Assembly (NCBI GenBank): GCA_964429005.1
Contig: CAYSAJ010000029.1
Coordinates: forward strand, 1-22,073
Origin: JACRBE01 sp964429005
GTDB taxonomy: Bacteria; Chlamydiota; Chlamydiia; Chlamydiales; JACRBE01
Length of the DNA: 22,073 nt
Reading direction: 5' to 3'
Below the pieces are notes generated by a model. It searched no databases. It was not told the DNA's origin and was given only the letters and a program-made list of their open reading frames with translations. Of the stretch, positions 15,035 to 22,073 are shown piece by piece. How positions within the stretch are numbered: the stretch's first letter is position 1; each line of letters starts with the position of its first letter. Both the position numbers and the translations under genes were made by a program.

Positions 15035-16048
15035 ATGGCCATTATTTCGATCATACTGCCAGTTTTTGTGATTATTATCCTTGGCTGGCTCTTTAGATCT
15101 TGGAATCTAATTAAAAAAGATGCAGTGCGTAGTTATTATCTTTTCGTAAGATTTGTTGCAGCTCCTGCTCTTCTTCTTCTTTCGTTAGGTTCTGCATCTT
15201 TTGATAATATTTGGAACTGGAAATACATCGTTTGTTTTTCAGCTTCAGTTATAGGACTTTTCATCGTAACTACATATGTTTTACGCGTGATCATGAGAAA
15301 ACCTTTGGTACAGTCTTCTTTCTTAGCAGCTGTGATTTCTACTTCAAATGTAGGATATCTTGGTCTGCCTATCCTTTACGGGGTATTTGGAAGAAAGGCT
15401 ATTGTGCCAGCTGCTTTAGCGATCGTTATTCAAATGATCATTTTAGCTATTGCAGTTTTTATGTTTGAAGTCAGCAAACAAGAAAGAGAAGCCGTTCATA
15501 AAGCTTTTAATAAAGCTGTAAGATTTTTCTTCTTACATCCTTTAATGATTGCTATCATCGTGGGAGTTCTTTATTCATTAACAGCATTCCCCATGCCAGC
15601 AGCTCTTGCCAAGTTCTTACATTTACTTGAACTTGCTGTGATCCCAGTAGCCCTCTTTACGGTAGGCTTCCAAGTGGATCCATCTGAGCTAGGAAAAAGA
15701 ATACAATCTGCTTCTTCTGAAAAAGAGCACACTTGCTGTTGAGAGANNNNNNNNNNGGTTTTCAAACTTGTATTATTGCCCATCGTTGTCCTTTGGGTCT
15801 GCCTCAGCTTCAATGTGACTCCACTATGGACGATTGTTGCTGTAGTATGCGCAGCTCTTCCTTATGCTTCATCAATAGGTTATCTTGGTGAGACATATGC
15901 TGGAGAGAAAAACGGAAAATTAAGCCACCTTTGGGGCCCAACACAAGATACAGTGATGATTCTTTCTTTCGTTACTATATTCGTGTGGCTTGTTGTGCTT
16001 GCACAACTATTCCCAGGTGAGTTCCGTTCCACTTTTGCTTTCTTTTAA
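15035..16048 (+). CDS. AEC (auxin efflux carrier) family transporter, broken by a sequence gap
   Basis: Two parts of one gene are visible. The first (15035-15742, 235 residues) has the helices of an AEC permease: conserved STSNVGYLGLPILYGVFG, then FLHPLMIAIIVGVLYSL and VIPVALFTVGF. It reads into an in-frame TGA four bases before ten N's. After the N's the same frame continues from VFKLVLLPIVVLW to the stop at 16046-16048. The sum, about 337 residues, is slightly above the family norm (about 300-320). The family exports or imports small carboxylates and amino-acid-like solutes; substrate unknown. AGGAA precedes the ATG. The break lies at the gap edge, so a misread flank is more likely than a true pseudogene, but that cannot be decided here. 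Confidence 0.75.
15747..15756. other. Assembly gap (ten N's)
   Basis: Ten consecutive undetermined bases lie inside the AEC transporter gene. If the length is literal, the coding frame is the same on both sides. The adjacent left flank carries a TGA that ends the frame, suggesting unreliable sequence beside the gap. Confidence 0.98.
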
Positions 16049-16076
16049 TAGAAAAGCCAAGCAAGGTAACGATAAG

Positions 16077-16103
16077 AGGGGAAGTTTTTACTTCCCCTTT
16101 TTT
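16077..16103 (+). terminator. Strong Rho-independent terminator after the AEC gene
   Basis: AGGGGAAGT (16077-16085) pairs perfectly with ACTTCCCCT (16090-16098) around a TTTT loop, and a T-run follows to 16103. It separates the AEC gene from the superoxide dismutase. Confidence 0.9.
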
Positions 16104-16119
16104 ATTATAGGAGATTTTT

Positions 16120-16824
16120 ATGAAAAAATGGCTGAGTTTTCTTTTTTATTGCCCAATTCTAATTTGTGCTGCAACAGGCCCACAGTATGTAGTTAAAGAC
16201 TTTTCATACCTTTATAAAATGAAAGGCTTTGATAAAGACCTCATTGAGATGCACCTCACTTTGTACAGTGGTTATGTGAAGAACACGAATCTGATTTTAT
16301 CACAGCTAGATAGTATAGCTCAAAAGGGGACAGACTCTTCTCCAGAATATGGGGCTCTTAAAAAAGTTTTCCCTTGGGAATACAACGGTATGCTTTTGCA
16401 TGAATATTACTTCCATAATCTAGGAGGAAGTGGCATCCCACCAAAGCAAGGACGTCTTTTTACCCAGCTCGTCCAAGATTTTGGCTCCTTTGATCAATGG
16501 AAGAAAGATTTTATAGCGACAGGTGTCATCAGAGGGATTGGTTGGTCGATTCTCTATTACGATCATGAAGCAAAAAAAACACTTAATGTGTGGATTCATG
16601 AACATGACCTTGGACACCTTGCAGGAAAAACCCCTCTGCTCATCATGGATGCCTTCGAACATGCTTATATAACCCAATTCGGTCTTGATCGACTAAAATA
16701 CATCAGACTCTTTTTCGATAATATCAACTGGGAGGTTGTGGAAACAAGATTTGCACAAGCCTTATCTTCTCCTATCATCTTAGAAAAAGAAAGTGCAAAC
16801 ACAGGGAAAATTATTTACAATTGA
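16120..16824 (+). CDS. Exported Fe/Mn-family superoxide dismutase
   Basis: The 234-residue protein converts superoxide to oxygen and peroxide. The predicted metal ligands are His45 (EMHLTLYSGY), His94 (LLHEYYF), Asp177 and His181 (DAFEHAY). Tyr52 is the likely gateway Tyr. The N-terminus is hydrophobic with a probable signal peptide ending around CAA (residues 16-18), so the enzyme is likely periplasmic rather than cytosolic. The first ligand helix is one residue shorter than in E. coli SodB. The residue four before His94 is Gly, as in Mn enzymes, while His162 falls where Mn enzymes have their outer-sphere Gln. AGGAG at 16109-16113 fixes the start. The terminator just upstream implies a promoter within or downstream of it. 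Confidence 0.85.
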   Translation: MKKWLSFLFYCPILICAATGPQYVVKDFSYLYKMKGFDKDLIEMHLTLYSGYVKNTNLILSQLDSIAQKGTDSSPEYGALKKVFPWEYNGMLLHEYYFHNLGGSGIPPKQGRLFTQLVQDFGSFDQWKKDFIATGVIRGIGWSILYYDHEAKKTLNVWIHEHDLGHLAGKTPLLIMDAFEHAYITQFGLDRLKYIRLFFDNINWEVVETRFAQALSSPIILEKESANTGKIIYN

Positions 16825-16865
16825 TTCCTTCTGCTGTATTTGCAAGTTAACGGGGGAGTTGTCTA

Positions 16866-17450
16866 GTGGGAGAGGAAGGAAAGGTTCATAAACATCCATG
16901 GAAAGCGCGTCTTTTTGTTGCTCTCTTCATGCTTCTTATGGCGTTTAGCGGTCTTGTTGTTTCTGATGTTAAACAAGATGGCGCTTGGACCTATTGGAGG
17001 ATCATGGTTCCTTGCTTTGCTCTCATTTGTTTGTGGCTCAGCTGGTACTTACGACGCTCAGGCAAGCATCCTCTAAGCCCTGTTAAAATATGGCATGAAA
17101 TGCTTCATTGGCTAGCTCTGATCATCTGTGTTTACTTGGTTTCAATGTTTGTTCAAATGGGTGTTATGGGCAAAGTAGATGCTTCATTAGTCGTCATGAC
17201 ACTCCTCGCTTTGACAACTTTTATCGCTGGTATTTATGTTGAAGCCACTTTTATGGTGATTGGAATCGCCCTAGGTCTGTTTGCCTTAGGGGCCGCTTTA
17301 GCGATCGCCTATCTTTATACCGTAATGCTCCCAATAACGATCGTAATAGCAATTATATTAGTTTGGATGATCCATCGTAGCCGTAAAAAACATGAAGTTT
17401 TGCAGGATAAAAGAAATGAAAAATTTCCTCCAGAAGATCCTTTTTCTTAA
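16866..17450 (+). CDS. Hypothetical polytopic membrane protein
   Basis: I do not recognise this 194-residue protein. Hydrophobic segments at about 14-33, 44-62, 80-98, 106-123, 126-150 and 153-170 suggest six helices. The termini are basic or polar, and the Lys/Arg-rich C-terminal tail is probably cytoplasmic. A strong GGGGGAG SD (16852-16858), 7 bases upstream, selects a GTG start codon. It lies 41 bp after the superoxide dismutase with no terminator between, so cotranscription is likely. Its stop directly abuts the stop of the opposing 645-residue gene, with no intergenic base. Confidence 0.75.
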   Translation: MGEEGKVHKHPWKARLFVALFMLLMAFSGLVVSDVKQDGAWTYWRIMVPCFALICLWLSWYLRRSGKHPLSPVKIWHEMLHWLALIICVYLVSMFVQMGVMGKVDASLVVMTLLALTTFIAGIYVEATFMVIGIALGLFALGAALAIAYLYTVMLPITIVIAIILVWMIHRSRKKHEVLQDKRNEKFPPEDPFS

Positions 17451-19388
17451 TCAACTGGCATCGATAGTAACATTTTCAGGATCAGAGATTTTGATTTCAG
17501 CCCCCAAATAGGATTTTAAGCCCGTTACAAAATCAGGATTTTCATGAATCAGATGAAGGGCACATAGCGCCGGATTTAGGCGGTCTAGCATGATAAGTCT
17601 ACGATCTACTATTTCAGCGCGACCTATCACCTCACCTACGATTTCATCTAAAAGAGGACGAGTTATGGATTGCCCCGCCATTTGCATGACTAACAGACGG
17701 GTGACGATGTTCAAAGCCATCCCTCTGTCGATGTTTTGTTTACACGATTGGCCAAGAGAAGATCTTTCTAGTAACTGTCTCAATTGGTGGTCTAAAGAGT
17801 TTAACATCACTTCTCTATCTAGTTCAGAGAGGCGCTCATAGGAGCTATTTGTCGCATGAACCATCGTTTTAAGGAGGAGCGCTGCTTGCACAAGGAGTTG
17901 AGACCCTTTAAGAACCATTCTTTTAGATTCAATTTCTTCAGGTAAGGGAGTTCGTACTTTTTCTCCAACAAGTTTAAATGCAAGTTCTATTTCAGAGTCG
18001 GTTAGAACCTCGGGTAAAAAATACCCATTTCCAGCTTCTGCTCTTTCACTTGCAGGGGCGCGATCACTCGGAAATTGACGATGAGAATCTTTTGATCCTT
18101 TAGCAAAATTGAGATATTGTGTACAAAACTCTCCGATAGATGGGAAGGGAAGAGGAAAGTATTTTCCTTTGAGCTTCCATATGTCTCCATCCATGGGTGT
18201 TGTCATAAAGAAAATCTGCCCTGGATGATCTGTCGCCATCTCATATTGCATCCTTGAGCGAACACCGTCAGCCCCTAGTTGCTTTTGAAGATTGTGCTGA
18301 ATAAAAACAGGACCTCTATAACCTAATCTATCATCTTTAAAAAAAGCGCTATATAAAGATAGATCAGCTCGCATTAAAGGATCATCGTGTGGGCCTGGCC
18401 CGTAATGGAAATCATAACTAATCGGTTTTCTATCAGGACTATGGGGATCGCTTACCTCATAGGTCCATCCCATATTGTCCATATTCCCCATAAGATAGCT
18501 ATTGTACTGTCGAGGATTTGTTTCACTTATAAGGCTTGCAATCGTTTTCGTCGGGCTTAAAATCCAGTGGGCAAAACTGTCAGCGATCGACTCATGATTT
18601 TGCCCTTGATAGCTCTGAATGACTTCTGTAAGAGTATCACTCACTTCAGCCAGACTAAATGTGCTTTGAGATTCTTTTCCTTCTCTTTGTAAAACAGGCT
18701 CTGTAAAAATATGACCAAAAATGGAGAAAGGCTGTTTGCTTGTTCCACCCATGCGAATCAAGTGACACAAAGTTAGGATGTGAAGAGCAAAAGGATCCTT
18801 AGGGTCTCTCTTTTGCAATTCTTGAAACTCATTCGACGAAACAAGAGAACTTAACTGTGTTCTTACGAGCCTAAGACGGTCATACGATGGAGAAACGTGC
18901 CAGGGAGAAAAAATGGGAATAGTGTTTCTTTCATAAAGACAATCTTCTATTTTTTGAAAAGAAACACTGAAAGGTTCAGGAACACTCCATAAAGTTGACG
19001 TTCTGATAGAGGAACGATCACTAAAGTTGCGCAACGATACAAGCACTAAATCTGATAGTGCACTTTGCAAACGAACAACATATTTGCCCCTAGGCTCTAC
19101 AATAAGATGTTTGACCCCGTATAATATTCCCCAACCAACAACGGGAGTCATGGCCAAGAGAAGGGTGCCTAAAATTGAAAAGAACTGAAGACCTACATGG
19201 TGCGCTTTGATTTTAGAGCGACAAGCGAGCCAAAATATTGCCCCAACTCCCGTTAGAGTAGCTAAAGCGGTGAGAGCATAAAGAGCTACACGTTCGATTT
19301 TGTTGTATTGTCCTGCTCTCTCAAGACCAACAGTTAAATCAAAACATTTGTAATGGGGTTGATGGGGGGTGGGGCTAGCAGAGATCAT
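17451..19388 (-). CDS. Large hypothetical protein with N-terminal two-helix membrane hairpin
   Basis: This 645-residue protein is unrecognised at family level. A pair of closely spaced hydrophobic helices (about 33-56 and 65-93) near the N-terminus is followed by about 550 soluble residues. That arrangement resembles the bilobed hydrophobic domain of chlamydial inclusion-membrane (Inc) proteins, though those are usually shorter. The soluble part includes SYDFHYGPGPHDDPLMRADL (about 335-354), which recalls lineage-specific chlamydial DUF families such as DUF648. I cannot verify that resemblance. No enzymatic motif is evident. No clear SD precedes the ATG. The minus-strand -10 at 19416-19421 is the likely promoter. 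Confidence 0.75.
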   Translation of the reverse strand: MISASPTPHQPHYKCFDLTVGLERAGQYNKIERVALYALTALATLTGVGAIFWLACRSKIKAHHVGLQFFSILGTLLLAMTPVVGWGILYGVKHLIVEPRGKYVVRLQSALSDLVLVSLRNFSDRSSIRTSTLWSVPEPFSVSFQKIEDCLYERNTIPIFSPWHVSPSYDRLRLVRTQLSSLVSSNEFQELQKRDPKDPFALHILTLCHLIRMGGTSKQPFSIFGHIFTEPVLQREGKESQSTFSLAEVSDTLTEVIQSYQGQNHESIADSFAHWILSPTKTIASLISETNPRQYNSYLMGNMDNMGWTYEVSDPHSPDRKPISYDFHYGPGPHDDPLMRADLSLYSAFFKDDRLGYRGPVFIQHNLQKQLGADGVRSRMQYEMATDHPGQIFFMTTPMDGDIWKLKGKYFPLPFPSIGEFCTQYLNFAKGSKDSHRQFPSDRAPASERAEAGNGYFLPEVLTDSEIELAFKLVGEKVRTPLPEEIESKRMVLKGSQLLVQAALLLKTMVHATNSSYERLSELDREVMLNSLDHQLRQLLERSSLGQSCKQNIDRGMALNIVTRLLVMQMAGQSITRPLLDEIVGEVIGRAEIVDRRLIMLDRLNPALCALHLIHENPDFVTGLKSYLGAEIKISDPENVTIDAS

Positions 19389-19415
19389 GCTTTTATAGGG
19401 TCTAAATTTGGCTAT

Positions 19416-19421
19416 ATTATA
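19416..19421 (-). promoter_or_regulatory. Predicted -10 box of the 645-residue protein gene
   Basis: A perfect TATAAT on the minus strand lies about 27 bases before the start codon. A matching -35 at standard spacing is not obvious; TTGATG is 20 bases upstream. Confidence 0.35.
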
Positions 19422-19469
19422 TGTGGGATATGGTTAATTATCATCAACAATGTCTAGCTTTCTATATTG

Positions 19470-19841
19470 TTAACTATCAGTGGTTTGATTGTCGATGAGT
19501 TGATGTTTCTGTAAAGATCTTTTTTGAGATTTTTTCTTCTGTTTTCGGATTTTTTCCCGTTTGAGGTTTTTAGGACTTTTTTCAGGGTGGAGGTTTTCAA
19601 ACAATTTTTCACAGAGAAGGCGCCTTGCGAGCCACCGGTTTTCTTCCCTTTGTCTCGACTGTCCTACCCGCACTTGGATTCCTGATTCAATATGGGTTAA
19701 TTGTACAGTGCTATGGGTTTTCTGTAGATTTTGACCACCCCTTCCACTGCCTAAGATAAACTTTTCCTGAAGATCAGATTCTTTGAGGCCTAACATCCCC
19801 ATCTGGTGTTTAATTTCTTCAATTTTCTTATCACTGATCAT
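19470..19841 (-). CDS. GGQ-domain peptide-chain-release-factor-like protein (ribosome rescue type)
   Basis: The 123-residue protein contains only the catalytic release-factor domain. The motif is GSGRGGQNLQKT (31-42), with GGQ at 35-37, followed by VRVGQSRQREENRWLARRLL and a highly basic tail (about 88-114). It lacks the codon-recognition domains of RF1/RF2. Proteins of this shape (ArfB/ICT1, C12orf65-like) hydrolyse peptidyl-tRNA on stalled ribosomes, the basic tail entering the empty mRNA channel or contacting rRNA. The start lies only 11 bases after the T-run of the upstream DUF378 terminator. Expression therefore depends on read-through or a start site inside the terminator region. Confidence 0.85.
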   Translation of the reverse strand: MISDKKIEEIKHQMGMLGLKESDLQEKFILGSGRGGQNLQKTHSTVQLTHIESGIQVRVGQSRQREENRWLARRLLCEKLFENLHPEKSPKNLKREKIRKQKKKSQKRSLQKHQLIDNQTTDS

Positions 19842-19852
19842 TTCGCGATCTC

Positions 19853-19889
19853 AAAAAAAAGTAGGGGGTTGCAAAAAATATTGCAACCC
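19853..19889 (-). terminator. Strong Rho-independent terminator after the DUF378 gene
   Basis: GGGTTGCAA (19866-19874) and TTGCAACCC (19881-19889) form a perfect 9-bp stem with a six-base loop. On the minus strand it is followed, after five bases, by eight T's (plus-strand A's at 19853-19860). Confidence 0.88.
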
Positions 19890-19900
19890 GAGCCTAAGAC

Positions 19901-20107
19901 TTATTTTTTACATCTATGGCAGATTGCTCTCCACTGAATAATAGAATATACAGCAGAAAGTCCGACTAAGATGTAAATAATGTGTAATAGGACTGGTTGA
20001 GAACCAAAGATGCTCTGAACGATATTTGTATCGCTAACACCAATGATACCCCAGTTTAAGCCACCAATAATAAGTAATATAGCGGCTATGATGTCAATCA
20101 CTTTCAT
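19901..20107 (-). CDS. DUF378 family small membrane protein
   Basis: The 68-residue protein begins MKVIDIIAAILLIIGGLNWG, the characteristic first helix of DUF378. A short loop containing IFG and a second helix around IIYILVGLSAVYSI follow, then a Cys-x-x-Cys tail (CHRC). Function is unknown. The internal ATG at 20107 was chosen because a GGGGGA SD lies about 5 bases upstream and the family begins here; an upstream in-frame ATG at 20173 would add 22 unrelated residues. Confidence 0.88.
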   Translation of the reverse strand: MKVIDIIAAILLIIGGLNWGIIGVSDTNIVQSIFGSQPVLLHIIYILVGLSAVYSIIQWRAICHRCKK

Positions 20108-20211
20108 AAGATCCCCCTTTTTGAAAATAGATGACGATGTCTTCCCCATATAAGATTTCATCTGGTTTTTCAAGAAAGAAAATTAATACAATCTTAAAAA
20201 AAGGGGGAGAA

Positions 20212-21819
20212 TTAGGACTTTTTAGGGGGTTGAGTTCTTAGAGTATGAGTATCTTGAATTTGTTTTTTCAATTGCTCAAAATTTGCCATCAGTAATCCAA
20301 AATCTCTCTTTCGAAGGGCTATAACATTGGTCGGTTTTATACAACGAATGGTTGCAGAACGCTCTTTTTGATGTAAAAGGGCCATTTCTCCAAAGTATTC
20401 ACCCTTTCCTAAAATGGCTATTTGCTTTTCACTGCCACCTATGGTTTGAAATACCTCCACTTCTCCATCTACGATTATGTATAGATAATCGCCGATGTCA
20501 CCTTCATGGAAAATAATCTCTCCTGTTTCAAAGTGAAGAGTAGTAATTCCTTGACTTTCATGCAGTTTGAGCTGGACAGCTTCTTTTTTAATAAAGGTAT
20601 CCAAGGACCAAGAAACGGCGACTTTAAGCTTTCGCCCAAAACCTGGCAGCTTAATCCAATAGATGGCTCTCCAAAGAAGCCAAGCAAGAAATCCAGAAAA
20701 TTTAAAGATTCCAAGGATTTCAGCCACTGCACTGTGGTGCCCTAAAGCACCTAACATCCCTAGCGCCTTGAAATAAAAAGGGATTCTCTTTTTTTGATCG
20801 ATTTGGTTCAGAATATTTTTAGCGAGTGCTTTCGCTTCACGAATCGCAAATTGTGCTGTGGGGGGACAAAAATTACCATCATCCTGCGGAATGAGGGCAC
20901 AATCTCCAACAGCCCAAATATTTTGAGTTCCCTCAACGAGTAAGGTTGCATCCGTTTTTATCCGTCCTTTCTCTTTAGGGATATTGATCGCATCAATAAG
21001 AGGATTGGGAGATGTGGGGATTGTGGATACAATCGTTTTTGTCCGTATTTTTTGGCCAGCGTCAGTAATTGCTTCCTCAGGAGTTGCTGCAACGAGCCTT
21101 GTGTTGAAAAGGATCTTCACACCACGTTTCATTAGAAGATTTTGTGCATAGCAGCCAAGCTTTGGGCTGAGCTCTCGATCCATCACCCGATCTTTGCTGT
21201 GGATTAAAAAGAGCTGAACATCTTCTTTAGATAAAGAAGGATAGTTCTTAATCATGCTATGAACTAAGTCGTTCATTTCAGCAATAACCTCGGTTCCAGA
21301 AAATCCCCCTCCTGCAACGACAAAGGTAAGAAGCTGCTTTCGGAACTCAGGATCTTTTTCAATCGATGCTGCTTCTATCGCTTCAATAACTTGGTTTCGT
21401 ATCGTTAATGCATCTGCTAAATTCTTGAAGGGAAGGGCATGCTCATGAAGTCCAGGCATCTCCCGAAAATCTGTAACGTTGCCTAAAGCGAGGACCAAAT
21501 GATCATACTGAAGATGATAGGGCTTATGAGAAAATTGAGGACTGAGAGTGATTTTTTTTTGCTCAATATCTATTTTTTCAATATCTCGAATGTAAAGTTT
21601 GGTGCGGGGAAGAAGCAATCGTATCGAGCTGACGGTATCTAGGATATCGACAGAACCTCCCACGACTTCAGCAAGCATAGGCTGATAAACAAAGTAATTT
21701 TCTTTATTTACCAGGTGAATTTCAAAATCATCACGACGTCGAAGCTTTTTTTCTAAGTAGATGGCTGTGTAGATGCCGCCAAATCCTCCGCCCAATATGA
21801 CTATTCGTTTTTTCTCCAT
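20212..21819 (-). CDS. ndh: Type II NADH:quinone oxidoreductase fused to a cyclic-nucleotide-binding domain
   Basis: The 535-residue protein is a non-proton-pumping NADH dehydrogenase that passes electrons from NADH through FAD to quinone. Motifs: the FAD dinucleotide fold GGGFGG (10-15), the NADH fold GGGFSGTE (170-177), the FAD-contacting AVGDCA (303-308), the quinone-site segment PPTAQFA (319-325), and an amphipathic membrane-anchoring region FLAWLLWRAIYWIKLPGFG (377-395). After this comes a full cNMP-binding domain (about 430-520) with the phosphate-binding cassette FGEMALLHQKERSATI (476-491), including the conserved Glu and Arg. Standard NDH-2 proteins stop near residue 430. The ATG at 21819 was preferred over 21864 because the FAD fold begins there and a TAAGG lies about 7 bases upstream. 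Confidence 0.92.
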   Translation of the reverse strand: MEKKRIVILGGGFGGIYTAIYLEKKLRRRDDFEIHLVNKENYFVYQPMLAEVVGGSVDILDTVSSIRLLLPRTKLYIRDIEKIDIEQKKITLSPQFSHKPYHLQYDHLVLALGNVTDFREMPGLHEHALPFKNLADALTIRNQVIEAIEAASIEKDPEFRKQLLTFVVAGGGFSGTEVIAEMNDLVHSMIKNYPSLSKEDVQLFLIHSKDRVMDRELSPKLGCYAQNLLMKRGVKILFNTRLVAATPEEAITDAGQKIRTKTIVSTIPTSPNPLIDAINIPKEKGRIKTDATLLVEGTQNIWAVGDCALIPQDDGNFCPPTAQFAIREAKALAKNILNQIDQKKRIPFYFKALGMLGALGHHSAVAEILGIFKFSGFLAWLLWRAIYWIKLPGFGRKLKVAVSWSLDTFIKKEAVQLKLHESQGITTLHFETGEIIFHEGDIGDYLYIIVDGEVEVFQTIGGSEKQIAILGKGEYFGEMALLHQKERSATIRCIKPTNVIALRKRDFGLLMANFEQLKKQIQDTHTLRTQPPKKS

Positions 21820-22073
21820 GACAGCCTTAACTTTTCTTCCACTTTTTCCATAAACACTTCTCATTTATGGATAAAGATTTTTTTTGTTTCATAGGAGAAA
21901 ACGGAAAAAAATTGCCTAAAATAATCCTTATTTTCTATGCTGTAGCTTCTTTTGCAAGATTTCTTGTTAAAGAATTAGCAACAACACAGTTGCTTTCGAT
22001 CTATTGACAGTTGAAGATAAGGTGAAGAACAAAAAAAGTGTCGGGATAGAAATATCCCCGTTAATAAATTTTT
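21820..22073. other. Right-edge intergenic region
   Basis: No coding sequence is convincing here. The stretch is A/T-rich and should contain the NADH dehydrogenase promoter (minus strand), for which only weak matches are seen. It ends in the hairpin at 22043-22058. Confidence 0.4.
22043..22058. terminator. Bidirectional hairpin terminator at the right edge
   Basis: GGGATA (22043-22048) and TATCCC (22053-22058) form a 6-bp stem with a GAAA tetraloop. T-runs follow on both strands: TTAATAAATTTTT on plus, ACACTTTTTTT on minus. The most likely user is a minus-strand gene beyond the window. Confidence 0.6.

Noticed and set aside
21820..21864. Upstream ATG (21864) for the NADH dehydrogenase
   Set aside because: It has no SD and adds 15 basic residues ahead of the FAD fold, which normally starts within ten residues of the N-terminus.

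Overview
The window looks like chromosomal DNA of an environmental (amoeba- or arthropod-associated) member of the Chlamydiae. This is inferred from gene content, not from a marker gene. Housekeeping genes of low-to-moderate GC are interspersed with eukaryote-like proteins typical of host-interaction repertoires: a SET-domain protein with two basic nuclear-localisation-like clusters, a BTB/POZ-domain protein, and a chitinase-like GH18 protein without a signal peptide. A thiamine-controlled importer fits an auxotrophic intracellular bacterium. No rRNA, tRNA, IS element or CRISPR array was seen.

Layout. Positions 1-252 hold a terminator for an upstream gene and the leader of a DEAD-box RNA helicase (253-1881, own terminator). 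A large MscS-type mechanosensitive channel (2025-4220) converges on the SET protein (4224-5249, minus). A small membrane protein (5376-5939) converges on an O-methyltransferase (5941-6942, minus). The GH18 protein (7079-8230) is followed by a PagL-like lipid A deacylase (8320-8877), which converges on a DUF2905 protein and a BTB protein (8874-10494, minus). A TPP riboswitch (about 10616-10707) precedes a metabolite:H+ symporter of the major facilitator superfamily and an FMN reductase (10712-12528). These converge on a lipid kinase (12438-13469, minus). A cyclase/formamidase-like protein and a dienelactone-hydrolase-like protein form a two-gene unit (13529-14957). Next come an auxin-efflux-type (AEC) transporter broken by ten N's (15035-16048), an exported Fe/Mn superoxide dismutase (16120-16824) and a membrane protein (16866-17450). 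The right end is all minus strand: a 645-residue two-TM protein, a GGQ release-factor-like protein, a DUF378 protein, and a type II NADH dehydrogenase fused to a cyclic-nucleotide-binding domain (20212-21819). A bidirectional terminator lies near 22050.

The most informative finding is the TPP riboswitch in front of the symporter. Its conserved 3' end contains the ribosome-binding site, so the transporter is probably a thiamine or thiamine-precursor importer under direct translational control. The second is the set of eukaryote-like proteins (SET, BTB, possibly GH18 and the two-TM protein), which are effector candidates. A third is architectural: all five convergent gene pairs abut or overlap (gaps 3, 1 and 0 bp; overlaps 4 and 91 bp). 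Some have inverted repeats built over the opposed stop codons.
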